Of a stretch of 64,000 nt of DNA, positions 34,540 to 43,498 are shown piece by piece. Below the pieces are notes generated by a model. It made no database searches, was not told the origin of the DNA, and was given only the letters and a program-made list of their open reading frames with translations. Source of the stretch: Hyphococcus sp. (GTDB lineage Bacteria > Pseudomonadota > Alphaproteobacteria > Caulobacterales > Parvularculaceae); the NCBI GenBank assembly GCA_028281665.1, contig JANQJK010000006.1, positions 1-64,000 of the forward strand. The letters run 5' to 3'. The position numbers and the translations under genes were made by a program. The number at the start of each line of letters is the position of its first letter. Position 1 is the first letter of the stretch.

Positions 34540-36018
34540 TCAGGCCAGCGATAGCGTTGTACGCAGAAAAGACGGGCGAACGAGGAAGATCACGAAGAAA
34601 TAGGCGACGGCGCCGATAATCACTTCTACGCCGAGACGCGAGATGACGCTGAGATCCTGTTCCGCGAGCCATAGATTGGCGAACACCACGGAAAGGATGA
34701 GCGCGACCACGCCGGCGTAAACAGGCGCCGCCATCCTGGCCGCGCCCCACCACGCGGCGCCGGCATGCTTGCCCTGCATCCAGAACGACGTGAGCAGCAT
34801 GATGGCGCTCGAACCGAGACGGGCATACGCCGCCGCCATCAGTCCGAATTGCGTGAAGACAAGGAATATGGCGACGGTGGCGACGGCGTTGAACAGGGCG
34901 ACCGGCGGCAGGACCTTTATGTTCCCCGATATCGTCAGGAGCGGCTCATTGGCGATGGTCGGCGTGAAGAGAAGCCCCGCCAGCGCGAGCACCGTCACCA
35001 CCGGCGCCGCCGGCAGCCAGGTTTCGCCAAGGAGAACGCCGACAAGATCGTCTGAGATGATCGCGAGGCCGATAAAGACAGGCGCGGCGCACAAAATGAC
35101 CAGCGGGAAAAAGTACCGGCTTTCCTGAGCCAGCAATTCGCGCACTTCGCCGCGGGTGGCGCCGCCCTCGGCGGCCTGGCGGAACACCATCCACGCGATG
35201 AGCCGCATGGGCTCGAACAGCATTTCCGAAACGGCCAGAACGATCCGCTCCGCCGCGCGGTAATAGCCGACGCTCGCGACGCCGAGAAAAGCGCCGATCA
35301 GAAATGTCGACGCATTGCCCGATATGAAACTGATGACCCTGTTGGAAAGGATCGACCGCGAAATGTCGAAGATCTCCGCTGCGTAGCCGCCATTCAGAAC
35401 GAGCCTGATCGGCTGCCTCGCCACGATCATCACACAGGTGAAGTGAATAACCTGCATGGTGATCTTGACGACGCCAAGGGCGAGAATGTTCCAGCCGGCC
35501 ATCAGACCGGCAATGCCCGCGGCAAGACCCGTCAGTTCCGCAAAAATGAGAATGATCGAGAGGGTCAGGACTTGCCCCCGCCGCACCAGCAGAGCGCTGA
35601 GCGCATAGCTCAACGGGCCGAGCAGAAGCATACCCGAAAACATCAAGATCAGGAGCGAATAGGCCGGCGCCTTGAAGACGAGGACCGAAATGGCGGCGCA
35701 CCCGACGCCGACGGCGGCCAAGAGGTAACCGCCCATGGCCGCATAGGCGATCGCCTGGGACGTCGCCCGGTTGGCGCCGCGCCACCCGAGTATGAATTCA
35801 TTCCAGCCGGCGGCGCCGAAAATAAACAGAAAAGAGGAGATCGCGACGGTTATCGAAAAGACGCCGAAATCGGCAGGCATCAACACCCGGGCCGCCACCA
35901 GGAACAATGCGAGCTGGGCGCCCTGGGCGATAATTCGGGCGACAAGGGTTGATCCGCCGGCCGTGGCCATGGCGCCGGCGTCGCGCGCATTACCTTGCGA
36001 CGCATTCTGATCAACCAC
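34540..36018 (-). CDS. Wzx-type polysaccharide flippase
   Basis: A 492-residue inner-membrane protein with about 12-14 hydrophobic helices, of the MATE/MOP superfamily PST branch. It has the N-terminal GGSTLVARIIAQGAQLALFL and LMPADFGVFSITVA patterns and the mid-protein SNRVISFISGNASTFLIGAFLG and YYRAAERIVLAVSE landmarks. It flips the undecaprenyl-linked repeat unit to the periplasmic face. The start is a GTG at 36018 with AGGAGGG five bases before it. Together with the polymerase-like protein at 39776 it defines a Wzx/Wzy route. Confidence 0.92.
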   Translation of the reverse strand: MVDQNASQGNARDAGAMATAGGSTLVARIIAQGAQLALFLVAARVLMPADFGVFSITVAISSFLFIFGAAGWNEFILGWRGANRATSQAIAYAAMGGYLLAAVGVGCAAISVLVFKAPAYSLLILMFSGMLLLGPLSYALSALLVRRGQVLTLSIILIFAELTGLAAGIAGLMAGWNILALGVVKITMQVIHFTCVMIVARQPIRLVLNGGYAAEIFDISRSILSNRVISFISGNASTFLIGAFLGVASVGYYRAAERIVLAVSEMLFEPMRLIAWMVFRQAAEGGATRGEVRELLAQESRYFFPLVILCAAPVFIGLAIISDDLVGVLLGETWLPAAPVVTVLALAGLLFTPTIANEPLLTISGNIKVLPPVALFNAVATVAIFLVFTQFGLMAAAYARLGSSAIMLLTSFWMQGKHAGAAWWGAARMAAPVYAGVVALILSVVFANLWLAEQDLSVISRLGVEVIIGAVAYFFVIFLVRPSFLRTTLSLA

Positions 36019-36244
36019 GTGCGCCCTCCTGCTTGTATACGCAACTAACGGCTTGTATTAGCCGCAATAAACCGGAATGCCCATCTTTGTGAATTGGATT
36101 TGCCGTTGCAATTTCGATGTAAATATTTGACGGTCGTTACGGTACAAAAATGGAATTTGCGGTGTCACGCCTGGTCGTTAACCATAACGCCGGCAGCCTG
36201 ACAGCCGGACTTGCGGCGCATGCGCGGGCTCATCTGGGGGAAGC

Positions 36245-37120
36245 GTGAAAATGAATGTCGCCGTCATCATCGCCAGCCGGGGGCGACGGGAGTTTGTCCG
36301 CGAGTTGAACCGCCGCCTGGGGCGGCAAACGCGGCCGCCCGATCGCATATGCATATCCGTGTCGAGCCCGGAAGATGCGCCGGGACGCGATGACGCCGGC
36401 GCCGCGGAAGTGGTGCTGTCGCCGCTCGGCCTGTGCGCCCAGCGAAACACGGGCCTCAACCACATCGGAGACAGCGCCGATCTCATCGTCTTCTTCGATG
36501 ACGACTTTGTCCCCGCCGACAATCATCTTGAGCGGCTGGAAGCATTCTTTCTGAAGAACCCGGACATAGCCGGCGCGACGGGGCTGGTCCTGCGCGACGG
36601 CGTGACGGGCCCCGGGCTGACCTATGAAGACGCCGACCGGGCCATCGCCGCTCATCGTCCGAGCCCGCCGGAGGCGTGGTCCCGAAAGACCCGGTCGAGC
36701 CTTTATGGCTGCAACATGTCGTTTCGCCGACGAGCGATTGAAAGCCTTCGCTTCGACGAAGACCTGCCGCTTTACGGCTGGCTGGAAGACGTGGACTTCT
36801 CCTCGCAAGCCGGCCGTTGGGGGCCGATCGTGGAAACGAACGCCGTCGCCGGCGTCCATCTCGGCGTCAAGGGCGGGCGGCTGTCAGGCTTGCGCTTTGG
36901 ATATTCGCAGATCGTCAATCCGGTTTACCTGCGTCGCAAGGGGACCATCGGCCTCAAACAAGCCGCCGATAATGTGGGCGGCAATTTCATCGCCAACCAC
37001 CTTCGGGCCCTGGCGCCGGAACCCCATATCGACCGGTGGGGGCGCGTGAAGGGCAACTGGCTGGCGATACGGGACATTGCCCGCGGAAAAATAGACCCGA
37101 AAGCCATTCTTTCAATCTAG
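36245..37120 (+). CDS. Glycosyltransferase family 2
   Basis: A 291-residue GT-A fold enzyme with VAVIIASRGRREF at the start, the metal-binding FFDDDF near 89-94 and a late acidic pair in YGWLEDVDF near 179-187 that may act as the catalytic base region. An ancillary segment with NPVYLRRKG follows. The start is taken as GTG at 36245 with a GGGGGAAG stretch before it; an in-frame ATG two codons on is as good. It is divergent from the flippase gene over 226 bases and overlaps the end of the next, opposite gene by nine bases. Confidence 0.88.
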   Translation: MKMNVAVIIASRGRREFVRELNRRLGRQTRPPDRICISVSSPEDAPGRDDAGAAEVVLSPLGLCAQRNTGLNHIGDSADLIVFFDDDFVPADNHLERLEAFFLKNPDIAGATGLVLRDGVTGPGLTYEDADRAIAAHRPSPPEAWSRKTRSSLYGCNMSFRRRAIESLRFDEDLPLYGWLEDVDFSSQAGRWGPIVETNAVAGVHLGVKGGRLSGLRFGYSQIVNPVYLRRKGTIGLKQAADNVGGNFIANHLRALAPEPHIDRWGRVKGNWLAIRDIARGKIDPKAILSI

Positions 37121-38347
37121 CGCCGCGGCGGCAACCAGCCGGTCGTAAAACGCCAGATGACCGTCAACCCAGGCTGATTCCGTTTGTGCAATTTCGCTCG
37201 CCCGTTCGAAGGCCGCGGCGCTCATGGACTTGATCTTGCCGTCGTCGCGCATCCAGTCGGAGATCCGATCACGCAGCACCGCTGCATCGAAGATGTCGCA
37301 AACGTCGCCCATGCCTTTTTGTTTTACCTCCGCGCCGATCAGACAGGACGCAGACGTCAGAACCGGGAGACCGGCGCGCAACGCCTCCGCCGCCGCAAGT
37401 CCGAACGGTTCGGTGCATCTTGTGGGCATGACAAAGAACCGCGCGCGCCGGAAGGCCTCCGCGATTTCCGATTGCGTCGCCCAGCCTTGAAAAATCGCAT
37501 CGGGATAGGCCTGTCGGATTGTCGCTTCGTCACTGCCGGATCCGATGATGCGAAGCGGCGCCCCCGATGCGCGCGCGGCCTCGGCCAGGATATCTACGCC
37601 TTTCTCATGTTCGAGGCGCCCGACATAGAGAATTTCCCGATTGCGCTCGGCCGGAACGCGCGCCTCGACCATCTGGACCGCCGGGTTGGTTAGTATACTG
37701 ATCTGCTTTTCCGGCACGCCGCCCCGGCTCAGATACGGCGTCATGCCGGCCTGTATCGCCAATACGGAAAATGGCAAGCGTTTGAAATTGATCTGCGCGT
37801 TCAATACCGCCTGGCGCGCGACGCGCCATAATTTGTGCGCATAGCGCCGCTTGTCGCAGTGGGTCGCGATGCAACGGGCAGACATCGGGCGCAGCTCACA
37901 CTGGCGCGACTTCGGATAGATCGAGAAATTGCCGTTGGGACAGGCGAGGAAAAAATCATGGGCTGTTACGACCGACCGCTCGGCAACCGGCGCCAGTGCG
38001 GCAAAGACCGAGGGCGACAAAATCTGCGCCCATGCATGCACATGATAGACAACATCGGGACCGTCGATATCGGCGATCAGCGCTTTAAGACGCTGCGCCG
38101 CCTTTTGATTGTAAATACCGTCAATCGCGCCGCGTCGCGACGTGAGCAGCGGCTCGCCCCCGATAGAGACCACATCGACGCCAAGCGCGGCAAGTTCCTC
38201 GTTTTCACCGTCGTCGCCGGCGAAAAACATCACCTTCACGCCGCGCGCCACAAGGTTTCGCGTAAGCTGCATCGCCAGTTGCGCAGCGCCGCCGCGGGCA
38301 ACGGTTGTGTCATTGACAATGACGACGCGCGTGAACTTATGCGCCAT
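37112..38347 (-). CDS. Glycosyltransferase family 4
   Basis: A 411-residue GT-B enzyme. The N-terminal VVIVNDTTVARGGAAQLA glycine loop, a VVYHVHAW block and VVTAHDFFLACPNG are typical of capsule-type GT4 proteins; the C-terminal nucleotide-binding half has ILYVGRLEHEKGVDILAEA and the E-x7-E region CTEPFGLAAAEALRAGLPVL. A cysteine-rich patch CELRPMSARCIATHCDKRRYAHK (about 151-173) is common in this subgroup and may bind a metal. It is convergent with the family 2 gene and divergent from the acyltransferase gene. Confidence 0.9.
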   Translation of the reverse strand: MAHKFTRVVIVNDTTVARGGAAQLAMQLTRNLVARGVKVMFFAGDDGENEELAALGVDVVSIGGEPLLTSRRGAIDGIYNQKAAQRLKALIADIDGPDVVYHVHAWAQILSPSVFAALAPVAERSVVTAHDFFLACPNGNFSIYPKSRQCELRPMSARCIATHCDKRRYAHKLWRVARQAVLNAQINFKRLPFSVLAIQAGMTPYLSRGGVPEKQISILTNPAVQMVEARVPAERNREILYVGRLEHEKGVDILAEAARASGAPLRIIGSGSDEATIRQAYPDAIFQGWATQSEIAEAFRRARFFVMPTRCTEPFGLAAAEALRAGLPVLTSASCLIGAEVKQKGMGDVCDIFDAAVLRDRISDWMRDDGKIKSMSAAAFERASEIAQTESAWVDGHLAFYDRLVAAAALD

Positions 38348-38660
38348 GGGTCACTCGATGATTGGTACAGGCGGCGCGACGAAAGCCGCGGCGACGGCAG
38401 GGATGAAACTGGCGTTTAATCGGCGATAACGGGCCGCCCGGATTGCCGATGACATGTTCTGCTCGCCTGCCGCTTCAGACGGTTCTCATAACCGCCGCAA
38501 GCGTGAATGCAAAGCAGCGGCGGCAATCTGCACCCCGCGAATTTCCATCGCGAGCGCACCCTCCGGGTTGTGGACGAATATTTCCCGCTCGCATAGTAAA
38601 GACGGATCGGCGGCGCGCCCGCCCATGACGGAACAATCGCCAACCGGTTCGGGAGCAAGT
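38348..38660. other. Divergent intergenic region without recognised signals
   Basis: These 313 bases separate a minus-strand glycosyltransferase gene from a plus-strand acyltransferase gene. I see no small gene, operator-like repeat or clear sigma-70 promoter. The last 36 bases may be coding if the acyltransferase starts at the ATG at 38625. Confidence 0.5.
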
Positions 38661-39749
38661 GTGAAAGCGCACGTCATCAGACCGCAGGATCTCGACGCCG
38701 GTCATCTGACGCAATGGCGGGCGATCATCGACCGCGAAAAGACATATCGCAGCCCGTTTTATTCGCCGGAGTTCACATGCGCCGTCGCCGCCGCGCGCAG
38801 CGACGCATATGTGGCGATCATCGAAGACGCAGGCCATGCGGTGGGATTTTTTCCGTTCCACCGACTGCGCGGAGGCGTCGCAAAGCCAATTGGCGGGCCG
38901 ATCTCCGACTATCAGGGGCCGGTCTTTTCGCGGGAACGCGCCGTCGACCCGCAAGCGCTCCTCGCTCTGTGCGGTCTGGCGTCCTATGACTTCAATCACC
39001 TGCCGCTCGCCATCGACAAATTTTCGGCCCTCTCCTATTCGCGCTCGCGCTCGCCTCTTGTCGATTTATCGGGCGGATACGAGGCTTACGCCGCCAGCCA
39101 GGGCAAAAGCTGGAAGAGTGCAATGAAAGCGATGCGCCGGCGATGGCGCAAAACGGAGCGGGAAATCGGGCCGATCCGCGTCACCTATCACGATGCATCG
39201 GACGACATGTATGCGCGCCACAAAGCGATGAAAAACGCGCTCTACGACAAGCTCCGCGTCCGATCCGTGTTGGACGTTCCATGGGTCTCTGACGCGCTCG
39301 ACACGATTCGCAAGACACAGACCCCGGAATTCGCCGGCGTCATGACGACGGTGCATGCGGGCGACAGGCTGATGGCCGCGCATTTCGGCATGCGCTCAAA
39401 GACCGTGTGGCACTGGTGGTTTTCGTCCTACGATCTCGCCATGGCGAATTACGGGTCGGGAATCATTTTGATAAACGAAGCCCTGCGCATCGCCCATGAG
39501 CACGGGCTCCATATTATCGATTTCGGTCGCGGCGAGGCCGAGTACAAAACCACCTTCAGCAATGACGCAACGCCCTTATGCGAAGGATCGGCCGAGCGCA
39601 CAGGCACGCTTGCGGGCGCATTGCGAACGGGACAGAAGGCGTTGCTGTCAGCGGCGCGCCCGCTGCCGCTCGGAAAATTCGAGAGCTATCCGCGACGGGC
39701 GCTGGCGCGATTGATTTCCGGCATGCAACTCCCGGCGCAGACCAACTGA
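38661..39749 (+). CDS. FemAB/BioF2-like GNAT acyltransferase
   Basis: A protein of about 362 residues with a double GNAT fold of the acetyltransferase-6 family. The second half carries the conserved block ending MTTVHAGDRLMAAHFGMRSKTVWHWWFSSYD and ALRIAHEHGLHIIDFGRGEAEYKTTF. Such proteins acylate sugars of surface polymers; HfsK of Caulobacter, which modifies the holdfast, is of this kind. I prefer the GTG at 38661 because GGGAG lies before it; an ATG at 38625 would add 12 residues but has no ribosome site. It lies between two minus-strand genes of the same locus. Confidence 0.82.
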   Translation: MKAHVIRPQDLDAGHLTQWRAIIDREKTYRSPFYSPEFTCAVAAARSDAYVAIIEDAGHAVGFFPFHRLRGGVAKPIGGPISDYQGPVFSRERAVDPQALLALCGLASYDFNHLPLAIDKFSALSYSRSRSPLVDLSGGYEAYAASQGKSWKSAMKAMRRRWRKTEREIGPIRVTYHDASDDMYARHKAMKNALYDKLRVRSVLDVPWVSDALDTIRKTQTPEFAGVMTTVHAGDRLMAAHFGMRSKTVWHWWFSSYDLAMANYGSGIILINEALRIAHEHGLHIIDFGRGEAEYKTTFSNDATPLCEGSAERTGTLAGALRTGQKALLSAARPLPLGKFESYPRRALARLISGMQLPAQTN

Positions 39750-39775
39750 CCGGCCGTCGCCGGAATTCACGTCCG

Positions 39776-41284
39776 TCACGTTGTCGAGTCCTGTTCGCGG
39801 CGGCCGGCGGCGTAGCTCGATCCGAAAACCCTCGGGCGTTTGGGAAAAGAAAATTTCGGACGCAGGTTCGCCGCCTCGACGTCAAGAACGGTTTTCGGTC
39901 GGCGTATGGATGCATAAGCCGCCGTCGCCGCCGCAACGAACATCATATACATCAAGCCGCCGTCAATCGTCGTGCCGGCGATTAAATGCGTCAGAATGAG
40001 CGCAAGCGCTGCGGCGCGGGACGCGGTGAATATGCGCCGCGCATATCTTGTTTCGGGATCCATGGCGGCGTTGCGGTCCTGCGCCCAGGGACGCATGAAG
40101 GACCGATTGAGAAACGCGATGTAAACGCCGGCGCCGATGAATCCGACATTGCCTATGAGCACGGCGAAAAGGCTTGATGCGCGCGCGCTGCCGAGACCGA
40201 CGCCGAACCCCTTCGTGTCGACAAAGTTTTGCAGGCTTTGCACATTCCATGCGGCCCGCTCCACGCCGGAGTCCGATTGCAATTTGACGCCGAACAGGCG
40301 TTCATAGACCTGCACCGCAAACTCACGGAAAGGCTCAAGAAAAAACAGCAGCAGAAAACACGAGGCAATGACGGCGCCGAAAACCAGCGCCGTAATCTGA
40401 TCTGACGAGATGCCCGGCCGCACCAGGTAATAGACGGAATGAAGCCCCCAGAGACCGACGAGCAATATCAACGCCGCGTAGGCCGTGGTCGAGAGGGAAA
40501 ACGCAACGCACGCCAGCAGCAATGTCGAAGCGCAAAAATGCCAGAGACCGCGCGTCTGCATGAAGCGGGTGAAATTCCATGCGAACAACCCCATGCTCGC
40601 CGAACCGAATGCCGCAGGTTCCGTATAGGATCCGATGATGCGCGGCGCACCGGCGAGGGTATGGTGGGCGTGGATGGAATAATTTGCTGTACGGATGAAT
40701 TCGAAAATTGCATCGACCGGGGGAAACCCAGGAAAAACGCTGACCACCGCAAAGGCCAGGTGAACAATGGTCGTGGCGTTAAAGGCGTGGGTGATGCGCG
40801 AAAGGCCGCCAGCTCGCGACGTCATATACGCCACCGCCGCGAGGACAAGAAAACTGATCGTCAAATACATGGACTGGGTGAAGTTGCCGGTCGTTGGGTG
40901 CAACGGCGACAGGGCGATGTAATAGTTGCTGGTGCGCTCGTGGGAGTAAACGGAAACTTCGCCCTCAAACAGCCGTGGCATCAAAAACGCCGACAAGACC
41001 GCGTATGCGGTAAAGGCGCCGAACAACAGGATCGCCCAGTTGCGCGCGCTGTATTGAAACGCTCCTGCAAACATGCGCGGGCGCAGGGCAATGCCGGCGA
41101 TCAGCGCGCCGGCGAGGAAATGCACGCAAACGATGCTTACATTTCCGACGGCAGGAAGATTGGCGATGGCCGCCGCCTGAAGCGGCACAAAGGCCGCGAT
41201 GACGGGCAGACCCAGCGCCACCGGCCGCGCCACAACAAGCACGGCGGCGACGAGCGCCAATATGCCGATTGGCGTAAACTCCAC
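39776..41284 (-). CDS. O-antigen ligase/polymerase-like membrane protein (Wzy type)
   Basis: A protein of about 502 residues with roughly 12 transmembrane helices and a large periplasmic loop containing RTANYSIHAHHTLAGAPRIIGSYTEPAAFGSASM (read about 222-255 in pieces), where Wzy/WaaL proteins hold their catalytic arginines and histidine. The last 40 residues are polar and basic. The GTG at 41284 with a GGGGG stretch before it is preferred to a longer N-terminus. It should join repeat units in the periplasm, with chain length set by the protein at 24212. The product fits polymerase better than ligase because no lipid-A core gene is near. Confidence 0.8.
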   Translation of the reverse strand: MEFTPIGILALVAAVLVVARPVALGLPVIAAFVPLQAAAIANLPAVGNVSIVCVHFLAGALIAGIALRPRMFAGAFQYSARNWAILLFGAFTAYAVLSAFLMPRLFEGEVSVYSHERTSNYYIALSPLHPTTGNFTQSMYLTISFLVLAAVAYMTSRAGGLSRITHAFNATTIVHLAFAVVSVFPGFPPVDAIFEFIRTANYSIHAHHTLAGAPRIIGSYTEPAAFGSASMGLFAWNFTRFMQTRGLWHFCASTLLLACVAFSLSTTAYAALILLVGLWGLHSVYYLVRPGISSDQITALVFGAVIASCFLLLFFLEPFREFAVQVYERLFGVKLQSDSGVERAAWNVQSLQNFVDTKGFGVGLGSARASSLFAVLIGNVGFIGAGVYIAFLNRSFMRPWAQDRNAAMDPETRYARRIFTASRAAALALILTHLIAGTTIDGGLMYMMFVAAATAAYASIRRPKTVLDVEAANLRPKFSFPKRPRVFGSSYAAGRREQDSTT

Positions 41285-41477
41285 AAATACCCCCGAAGGC
41301 CTCCACCAGCCGCAAAGCGGCAAGGGGCCACATTACACGAGCCGGCGACGAATTCCCATAGCCTCCGCGCGGCGTAATATAACGACGCCTCGCGGTCGCT
41401 CACGCAATATGTGATTGGGCTCCAATCGCGACAGGGCGTAGGGATAGCCGAATGCAACGCTCGCCGATCCCGTTTTC

Positions 41478-42704
41478 ATGATCACGGAACCGCTTGTCGT
41501 CATTGCCCTGTGCATTGTCGCCTATGGCGTCTTTTCAGCGCGATTGTCCGGAAGCTTCGTATCGGCGCCAATGGTGTTCACCCTTGCGGGGCTTGCGGTT
41601 GGCGGCGCGGGGCTCGGCATTGTCGACATCAATATCGACAATCGCGTGCTCGAAGGATTTGGCGAACTGACCCTCGGCTTTTTGCTGTTCGCTGACGCCG
41701 CCTCAACCAACAGCCGCAAGCTGGCGCATAACACACGCATTCCGCGGCGGCTCCTGCTGGTTTCCCTGCCCCTGACGATCCTTGCGGGAACCCTGTTCGC
41801 GATATTGATTTTTCCGGATCTCAGCTGGCAGGAAGCGGCGCTGATCGCCGCGATCCTGGCGCCCACCGACGCGGCGCTCGGCCTTGCGGTTGTCACCAGC
41901 AAGCATGTGCCGGAGCGCATCCGCCAGGCGATCCTCGTTGAATCGGGCCTCAATGACGGGCTGGCGCTCCCCGCGGTTCTGTTGTTCGCCGCGCTCTCGT
42001 TCTCGGTTATGGAAACAGGGGATCAGGGCGTCGGCTATTGGCTTCAGTTCGCCGGCCAGCAAATTGTCGTTGGCGCGTTCGTGGGCGCTGCCATCGGCGC
42101 AGTGCTCGGCAAGCTTGTCCACTATGCCGACGGCAAGGAATGGATCTCGCATTCATTCCGCAATCTCACATGCATCGGCGTCGCCGTGCTGACACTTTTC
42201 TGCGCCCACCTCGCCGGCGGCAACGGGTTTATCGCGGCCTTTGTGGGCGGGCTCGCCTTCGGCAGTTTCTGCTCGCGGCGGGCGGGATCCCTGACGAATT
42301 TCGTCGAAGAAGAAGGCCAGCTTTTCAGCCTGATCATTTTCTTTTTCTTCGGCGCGGTTCTGCTGCCCGCGGCGTTTCCTTATGTCACCGCCCTTTGCTT
42401 CGTATACGCACTGTTGAGCCTCACGGTTATACGCATGGCGCCGACAGCGGTTTCTGTCGTCGGTTTGAACCTTAAATGGCCAACGACCGGCTTCATCGGC
42501 TGGTTCGGCCCACGAGGGCTTGCATCAATTCTGTTTCTCCTGATTGCAGTTGAACACGATGAGGTGGGGCGTCTGACGGATATTGAGCGCGTCGTTTACA
42601 TCACTGTGTTTTTGAGCATCCTGATGCATGGCGCGACGGCAGCGCCATTGTCAAAATGGTTCGGGGGCTCGGCGGCGGCAAAGGCGGACAGTACAGGCGG
42701 CTAG
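41478..42704 (+). CDS. CPA1-family cation/proton antiporter (NhaP-like)
   Basis: A 408-residue protein with about 12 helices and the CPA1 landmarks: ILAPTDAALG near 133-142 and ESGLNDGLALP near 160-170, whose aspartates bind the cation and proton, then FFFFGAVLLP and WFGPRGLASILF near 340-351. It exchanges Na+ or K+ for H+ across the inner membrane. The long cytoplasmic tail of eukaryotic-type members is absent. It ends with a four-base overlap against the convergent redox operon. Whether it works with that operon or only sits beside it cannot be told. Confidence 0.9.
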   Translation: MITEPLVVIALCIVAYGVFSARLSGSFVSAPMVFTLAGLAVGGAGLGIVDINIDNRVLEGFGELTLGFLLFADAASTNSRKLAHNTRIPRRLLLVSLPLTILAGTLFAILIFPDLSWQEAALIAAILAPTDAALGLAVVTSKHVPERIRQAILVESGLNDGLALPAVLLFAALSFSVMETGDQGVGYWLQFAGQQIVVGAFVGAAIGAVLGKLVHYADGKEWISHSFRNLTCIGVAVLTLFCAHLAGGNGFIAAFVGGLAFGSFCSRRAGSLTNFVEEEGQLFSLIIFFFFGAVLLPAAFPYVTALCFVYALLSLTVIRMAPTAVSVVGLNLKWPTTGFIGWFGPRGLASILFLLIAVEHDEVGRLTDIERVVYITVFLSILMHGATAAPLSKWFGGSAAAKADSTGG

Positions 42705-43498
42705 ATGCGGCGGTATGCGCCCGCATCGGCGCGGAACTGCAACAGGTCGCCCACACGAACGATCTCGCCCTCCGCCTCGACGGCGTCCGCGACGAGCGGC
42801 AGGATGTCCATGGGCATCGCCCCGCCTTCCGCGTCGGTCATCAGCAGAACGGATTCGCGACCGTCTTTCGTCCGCACCCAGAAGCTCGGGGGGATGCCGC
42901 CGCGGATACACAGGCTCGCGCAAGCCTTGTGAGTCTTGCCGCGGCCGGGGCGCATGACGCCGAAGAAGCATTTTGAATCCATGATCGTTCCGGCTAGGCG
43001 GGCCGACCCGAGCGACACCGGTTCCAGCGCCGCCACGGCGCCGGGCATGTCGATAAAGGCCGGATTCAACCAATCGTCCAGGAACGGCGGCACCTCCAGC
43101 ATGCGCCGATCCTTGCGTTCGATCAGAACGCCCGACGCCTCGACGGGCAAGCCTTCCTTGTCCGCAAGTTTCAGGGACGACGTGCATTTTCCCTGGGCAA
43201 CAACCAGAACCGTCCGCATGCCGAATGGCGCCGGCGGATCGCTCACCCGCAACATCGGATACGGCGCGCTCACCAGGGCGCCCGTAACCTTGTGCGTGGC
43301 ATTGGTCAGCCAGGCGCCGGCGCCCGGATCGTCAAGCTCCGATGCGATCAGCCAGCTCGCGCCGCCGCCGGCGATCAACCCCAGCGGCAAGGCGCCGAGC
43401 AAGAAACGCCGGTCGACCGCCGGCGCCTTCGCCCAGCCGATGAACATTTCCTGTGCGTCGATTTTCGCCGGATCAATGACGCCTTTGCGCACGCTCAT
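42701..43498 (-). CDS. Membrane-anchored protein with a C/M/H/C/C motif, unknown function
   Basis: A 265-residue protein. After a polar N-terminus comes a DRRFLLGALPLG segment (about 29-40) that looks like a twin-arginine signal and one helix (about 32-52), so the rest should be periplasmic. The notable part is near 169-204: AGTIMDSKCFFGVM, then PGRGKTHKACASLCIRGGIPP, with C177, M182, H190, C193 and C197 spaced as if to bind a metal or haem; C105 is a further cysteine. I recall similar blocks only in uncharacterised proteins. It is the last gene of the Rieske operon and starts inside the stop of the gene before (ATGA), so it is probably a redox partner or copper/iron-binding subunit. Confidence 0.85.
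   Translation of the reverse strand: MSVRKGVIDPAKIDAQEMFIGWAKAPAVDRRFLLGALPLGLIAGGGASWLIASELDDPGAGAWLTNATHKVTGALVSAPYPMLRVSDPPAPFGMRTVLVVAQGKCTSSLKLADKEGLPVEASGVLIERKDRRMLEVPPFLDDWLNPAFIDMPGAVAALEPVSLGSARLAGTIMDSKCFFGVMRPGRGKTHKACASLCIRGGIPPSFWVRTKDGRESVLLMTDAEGGAMPMDILPLVADAVEAEGEIVRVGDLLQFRADAGAYRRI

Noticed and set aside
42701-42704. Antiporter as part of the Rieske system
   Set aside because: The gene is convergent with the operon and merely shares four bases at the ends; no sequence evidence links them, so I kept it separate.
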